From NCBI GenBank assembly GCA_016217625.1, contig JACRHK010000027.1:1-8612 (forward strand): DNA of 8,612 nucleotides, given 5' to 3'. This DNA is from Nitrospirota bacterium. Its GTDB lineage: Bacteria; Nitrospirota; RBG-16-64-22; JACRHK01. Below the pieces are notes generated by a model that saw nothing but the letters and a program-made list of their open reading frames with translations, searched no databases and was not told where the DNA came from. Numbering within the stretch: position 1 is the stretch's first letter; each line of letters starts with the position of its first letter. The translations under genes and the position numbers were made by a program. This document shows positions 6,442 to 8,612 of the stretch, one piece after another.

Positions 6442-7098
6442 TTACCCCTCGACCACCTGTCCTTTGGACAGCCGGATCACCCGGCGGGGAGATTCCCGGA
6501 CCAGCTCCACGTTGTGGGTGGCCATGAGGATTGTGGTCCCCCGGGCGTTACACCCCTTCAGGAAATCGACGATCTCACGGGCGGTCTCCAAGTCCAGGTT
6601 CCCCGTCGGCTCATCGGCCAGCAGGATCCGCGGCTCATTCGCCAGGGCGCGGGCCAGGGCCACCCGCTGCTGCTCTCCCCCGGAGAGCTGCGGGGGGAAG
6701 GCGTCCCCCTTGTGGTGCAGGCCCACGGATTTTAGCATCTGATAGGTCCGTTTCCGGATCTCCTGCGCGGGCGTCCGCACGACCTGGAGGGGGAGGGCGA
6801 CGTTCTCGAAGATGGTGCGGGTGGGGATCAACTTGTAGTCCTGGAAGACGACCCCGATGCTGCGCCGCAGATGCGGGACCCTCTGCGCCCGGAGGCGGGC
6901 GATGTTCTGTCCGGCCACCAGGATCGATCCTTCATCGGGTTGCTCGGCGAGGAAGATGAGCTTCATGAGCGTGGTCTTGCCGGCGCCCGTGGGGCCCATC
7001 AGGTAGACGAACTCCCCCTTGTCCACGGTGAGGGTGACGTCCTGGAGCGCGGCGATGGAGCCGTCGTACCGCTTGGTGACGCGGAAGAGCTGAATCAT
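6442..7098 (-). CDS. ftsE: Cell-division ATP-binding protein FtsE
   Basis: 218-residue ABC-type ATPase that binds the cytoplasmic side of FtsX and drives the complex controlling septal cell-wall cleavage. All nucleotide-binding motifs are present: Walker A GPTGAGKTT (35-43), Q-loop FQD with Q86, signature LSGGEQQR (138-145), Walker B RILLADEP with E163, D-loop GNLD (166-169) and the switch histidine H195. I chose the ATG at 7098 because family members start with a strand like MIQLFRVTKRYDG. An ATG at 7146 in the same frame would add 16 residues (through RIPP) that resemble untranslated leader and lack a good ribosome-binding site. The GGAGGGG site for the 7098 start lies 12 nt upstream within a hairpin. 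It follows the conserved hypothetical gene and is 1 nt from ftsX. Confidence 0.95.
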   Translation of the reverse strand: MIQLFRVTKRYDGSIAALQDVTLTVDKGEFVYLMGPTGAGKTTLMKLIFLAEQPDEGSILVAGQNIARLRAQRVPHLRRSIGVVFQDYKLIPTRTIFENVALPLQVVRTPAQEIRKRTYQMLKSVGLHHKGDAFPPQLSGGEQQRVALARALANEPRILLADEPTGNLDLETAREIVDFLKGCNARGTTILMATHNVELVRESPRRVIRLSKGQVVEG

Positions 7099-7099
7099 C

Positions 7100-7117
7100 G
7101 GAGGGATGCGCCCCTCC
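7100..7117 (-). promoter_or_regulatory. Hairpin covering the ftsE ribosome-binding site
   Basis: On the minus strand GGAGGG (complement of 7112-7117) and CCCTCC (complement of 7100-7105) form a perfect 6-bp stem with a 6-nt loop, ending one base before the ftsE ATG. The upstream arm is the only good Shine-Dalgarno match. In the folded form it would be hidden; folding could also bring it closer to the start codon. Either effect is inferred. Confidence 0.4.
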
Positions 7118-7160
7118 AGCCCACTGTCCGCGGCCTGCGGGTCCATTGGTCGTTCCGGCC

Positions 7161-7517
7161 TCAGGGGGCGCGCTCCTCACGGGAGAGGTAATCCAGAATC
7201 AGCTCGTCCAGGCTCTTCGCTGTGGCCTCGTCGGGACTCCAGATCTCGTGGCGCTTGGACGGATCGAGGGCATCGAATTTCCCCGCGCGCAGATCCCGGA
7301 GCATCGCCTTGTGTTGCTCGTCCATGAGGTCCCGAACCACGGCTGGGAGACAATCGGCTTTCAGGATGTCGGCGTAGCAGGTCTTTTTGGAGGCGATGAT
7401 CGCGCCGCCCTGATACAGCAAGGTGACGACAGAGGGGTTCGCGGCGCCGTGGTCCTCGGTCTGGATGTGGTACAGCTTCCCATCATACAGACAATCGGTA
7501 TTGAATCCGCTCAACAT
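7161..7517 (-). CDS. Conserved hypothetical protein, first gene of the ftsEX operon
   Basis: 118 residues, no assigned function that I know. The N-terminal half, GFNTDCLYDGKLYHIQTEDHG, then NPSVVTLLYQGGAIIASKKTCYADIL, has the look of a small conserved beta-rich domain that I have seen in uncharacterised proteins of deltaproteobacteria-like genomes; this is recall, not a search. The C-terminal half is helical and charged (VRDLMDEQHKAMLRDLRAG, 61-79; SLDELILDYLSREER, 102-116). No signal peptide or membrane helix is seen, so it is probably cytoplasmic. It has three cysteines (C9, C47, C56) with no clear metal motif. The ATG at 7517 is preceded by only a weak AGG, and a stop in the same frame lies 42 nt upstream. 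It ends 62 bp before the ftsE start on the same strand, so it is probably co-transcribed and may act with the division machinery. Confidence 0.75.
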   Translation of the reverse strand: MLSGFNTDCLYDGKLYHIQTEDHGAANPSVVTLLYQGGAIIASKKTCYADILKADCLPAVVRDLMDEQHKAMLRDLRAGKFDALDPSKRHEIWSPDEATAKSLDELILDYLSREERAP

Positions 7518-7520
7518 AGA

Positions 7521-7556
7521 ATGCGCCTGGGAATGCGTCTGGGCATGCGCCTGGGT
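7521..7556. repeat. Three tandem copies of a 12-bp repeat before the operon's first gene
   Basis: ATGCGCCTGGGA, ATGCGTCTGGGC and ATGCGCCTGGGT follow one another without gaps, differing at only two positions. They end 3 bp from the start codon of the 118-aa gene. Read on the minus strand in that gene's frame, they would encode a Q-(A/T)-H-(A/S) repeat, but a stop codon follows directly upstream and no start codon is in frame, so they are leader sequence as the gene stands. Confidence 0.8.
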
Positions 7557-7604
7557 TCAGCCGTCGGCAAGCCCAAAGGCCGGCCCTCTCCTCAGCAAAG
7601 AAGC

Positions 7605-7689
7605 TGTCAGTTCTCAGCCGTCAGCTTTCAGCAAGAACGTGTTTCGCCTCTCTCCCTCTTCGCTGACCGCTGATAGCTGACGGCTGACC
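7605..7689. repeat. Two inverted arrays of a 7-bp repeat (GCTGANN)
   Basis: The right array (7662-7689) is four plus-strand heptamers: GCTGACC, GCTGATA, GCTGACG, GCTGACC. The left array (7605-7632) is four heptamers in the opposite direction (reverse complements GCTGAAA, GCTGACG, GCTGAGA, ACTGACA). Bases 7614-7632 and 7669-7687 pair over 19 positions with one mismatch around a 36-nt loop. The arrays lie in the untranslated leader predicted for the division operon, so the RNA would fold into a long hairpin there. Similar simple heptamer spacers occur between genes in various bacteria; that is recall only. Confidence 0.8.
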
Positions 7690-7697
7690 GCCAACGT

Positions 7698-7706
7698 ATT
7701 ATAGCA
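7698..7706 (-). promoter_or_regulatory. Extended -10 promoter of the ftsE operon
   Basis: On the minus strand TGCTATAAT (complement of 7698-7706) is a perfect extended -10 element. No good -35 box is visible 16-18 bp upstream, as expected for this promoter class. Transcription would start near 7691, giving a leader of about 170 nt that includes both the 7-bp and 12-bp repeats. It is divergent from the tRNA promoter. Confidence 0.55.
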
Positions 7707-7761
7707 CGCCATTCCCGCACGCCTTCCTCCGCTGCTGCCGGCAGGAGCGCCACCCGTTCCC

Positions 7762-7791
7762 TTGACAAACCGGAGGCATCAATGCTAGGGT
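7762..7791 (+). promoter_or_regulatory. Promoter of tRNA-Leu
   Basis: A consensus -35 TTGACA (7762-7767) is followed after 18 bp by TAGGGT (7786-7791). TG at 7783-7784 in front of it makes an extended -10 (TGCTAGGGT). The predicted start lies a few bases before the tRNA at 7801, with a GC-containing discriminator as is common for growth-rate-controlled tRNA genes. Confidence 0.65.
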
Positions 7792-7800
7792 AAGCTCGCT

Positions 7801-7888
7801 GCCGGAGTGGTGGAACTGGTAGACGCACGGGACTCAAAATCCCGCGGGGTTCGTCCCCATGGGGGTTCGACTCCCCCCTCCGGCACCA
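7801..7888 (+). tRNA. tRNA-Leu, anticodon CAA (reads UUG)
   Basis: A full class II cloverleaf is visible. Acceptor arm GCCGGAG (7801-7807) pairs with CTCCGGC (7878-7884), followed by discriminator A and encoded CCA (7886-7888). The anticodon arm CGGGA / TCCCG encloses the loop CTCAAAA, with anticodon CAA at 7835-7837. A long variable arm GGGG-TTCGT-CCCC follows, then the T arm GGGGG-TTCGACT-CCCCC. The discriminator A and long variable arm are leucine identity features. Confidence 0.97.
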
Positions 7889-7896
7889 ATTCGGAC

Positions 7897-8034
7897 AATG
7901 CAAAATGCAAAGTTCAACATGATGAGTCAATGAGTAAATAGGTAAATGAGTCAATGAGTTTTCAAGATGTTTCCATTCAACTTCTTGGCTTATTGACTTA
8001 TTGACTTATTGACTTTTCGTTTTCATTTTGCATT
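7897..8034. repeat. Inverted tandem arrays of an 8-bp repeat, possible two-way terminator
   Basis: The left array (7923-7962) has units TGAGTCAA, TGAGTAAA, TAGGTAAA, TGAGTCAA and a degenerate TGAGTTTT. The right array (7985-8016) has TTGGCTTA, TTGACTTA, TTGACTTA, TTGACTTT. Units of the two arrays are complementary, counting G-U pairs. The outer ends AATGCAAAATG (7897-7907) and CATTTTGCATT (8024-8034) are perfect 11-bp inverted repeats. The left end is itself two copies of ATGCAAA. The whole block could fold into one long, AT-rich hairpin between the convergent tRNA-Leu and MshEN-domain gene, where it could stop transcription from both sides. I see no other content in this 157-bp spacer. Confidence 0.75.
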
Positions 8035-8045
8035 CTCTATAGCCC

Positions 8046-8612
8046 TCACGTCCCCATCGCGCGCCGCTTCGCCTCCCACTCTTCCCGGGTGATGAGCCCC
8101 TTGTCGATGAGCAGCTCCACGAGGGCGTCGCGCGCCGAGACTGCCGGCGGGTCAAGGACCGCCTGCGCCCAGTCCTGCTCGGTCACGCCGAAGCCCGGCT
8201 GGAAGGTGTAGGCCCCCAGCTCGGCGGGGGCGGTCTGCGACAGGTCCATCTGTTCCTCCAGCATCCCCTCTGAGGAAACATATCCCTCGTAGTGCCGGAG
8301 GATCAGCTTCTTGATCCCGGACTCCAGCGCCAGCGCCGGATTGACCCGATGACCCGTGACAAACCGCACTTCATCGATGACGGCGAGGTCCGTGGGATCC
8401 GCTATCAGCAGCGTGAGGACGCCGTTCGCGAATTCCTTGGGAAAGATCGTGTGCCGGCGAGCCAACTCCTTGGGCAGGAGCTGCAGGAGCTCGTCCGTCA
8501 CCCGGAGGTTCGCGGGCCCTAGCGGCTTGAGGACCGGGACCTCCAAGTCGACGTACACGCTCGTGGAGCGGGCGAGGCTCATGGAGACGATGGCTGAGAT
8601 CACCACCTCGAC
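8046..8612 (-). CDS. MshEN/GspE N-terminal-domain protein, partial (5' end outside window)
   Basis: The frame is open to the window edge, so the true start is probably beyond 8612; 188 codons are visible. An internal GTG at 8606 has no clear ribosome-binding site. A MshEN (GspE_N) domain lies at about residues 38-107 counted from that GTG: ELLQLLPKELARRH, then LTLLIADPTDLAVIDEVRFVTG and the closing IKKLILRHYEG. This domain begins type II secretion and type IV pilus ATPases, and in MshE-type proteins it binds c-di-GMP. Here the protein ends without an ATPase domain. The C-terminus SARDALVELLIDKGLITREEWEAKR is a short helical tail often seen at the end of such stand-alone proteins. A role in pilus or secretion control, perhaps sensing c-di-GMP, is inferred. 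The stop at 8046 faces the convergent tRNA-Leu. Confidence 0.8.
   Translation of the reverse strand, partial: VEVVISAIVSMSLARSTSVYVDLEVPVLKPLGPANLRVTDELLQLLPKELARRHTIFPKEFANGVLTLLIADPTDLAVIDEVRFVTGHRVNPALALESGIKKLILRHYEGYVSSEGMLEEQMDLSQTAPAELGAYTFQPGFGVTEQDWAQAVLDPPAVSARDALVELLIDKGLITREEWEAKRRAMGT

Noticed and set aside
7801..7888. tRNA-Leu as an integration site for a mobile element
   Set aside because: No integrase gene and no repeated copy of the tRNA 3' end occur in the window.
7628..7954. Open frame of 108 codons on the minus strand containing RRGESNPHG
   Set aside because: This peptide pattern is the well-known false ORF made by reading the complement of a class II tRNA; the tRNA-Leu at 7801-7888 explains it.
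7605..8034. Repeat arrays read as a CRISPR array
   Set aside because: Units are 7-8 bp, directly tandem and without unique spacers, in inverted pairs; no cas genes are present apart from the distant Cas4-like region of the DUF2779 protein.

Overview
The window reads as a piece of chromosome from a GC-rich diderm bacterium. The inner-membrane FtsEX complex is paired with an EnvC-type periplasmic amidase activator, which implies a Gram-negative envelope. A protein with a GspE/MshE N-terminal domain fits an organism with type IV pili or type II secretion. The ftsE-ftsX-envC-S41 protease order, the DUF2779 protein and simple-repeat spacers would suit Methylomirabilota (NC10), Nitrospirota or a deltaproteobacterial lineage. 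That placement is an inference with low confidence.

Layout. 1-575 (+): an AT-rich start with a textbook sigma70 promoter, a strongly translated 60-residue protein of unknown function, then about 260 nt of apparently untranslated, hairpin-rich sequence ending at a probable intrinsic terminator. 611-1357 (-): a complete type II toxin-antitoxin operon (Phd/YefM-like antitoxin, VapC-like PIN toxin, GTGA overlap) with its own promoter and a perfect 13-bp palindrome touching the -10 box. 1431-2906 (-): a DUF2779 protein that joins a Cas4/RecB-like nuclease with a likely iron-sulphur cluster to a DnaQ-like exonuclease region. 2957-7517 (-): a tightly packed cell-division and cell-wall operon in transcription order: conserved hypothetical protein, ftsE, ftsX, envC, S41 protease. 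The DUF2779 gene may be read through at its end. An extra promoter with a palindrome lies just before the protease gene.

7518-8045: a non-coding stretch with divergent promoters for the division operon (-) and tRNA-Leu(CAA) (+), a 12-bp tandem repeat, inverted arrays of a 7-bp repeat in the operon leader, and inverted arrays of an 8-bp repeat after the tRNA. 8046-8612 (-): the 3' part of a gene for a MshEN/GspE_N-domain protein, cut by the window edge.

How the genes fit together. FtsE (ATPase) and FtsX (membrane subunit) pass conformational change to EnvC, whose LytM domain has lost its zinc ligands and should therefore activate an amidase encoded elsewhere. The S41 protease may limit envelope or cell-wall enzymes. 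I do not see a complete new defence or mobile system. The best candidates for something undescribed are the 60-residue gene with its structured 3' RNA, and the repeat-built leader of the division operon.
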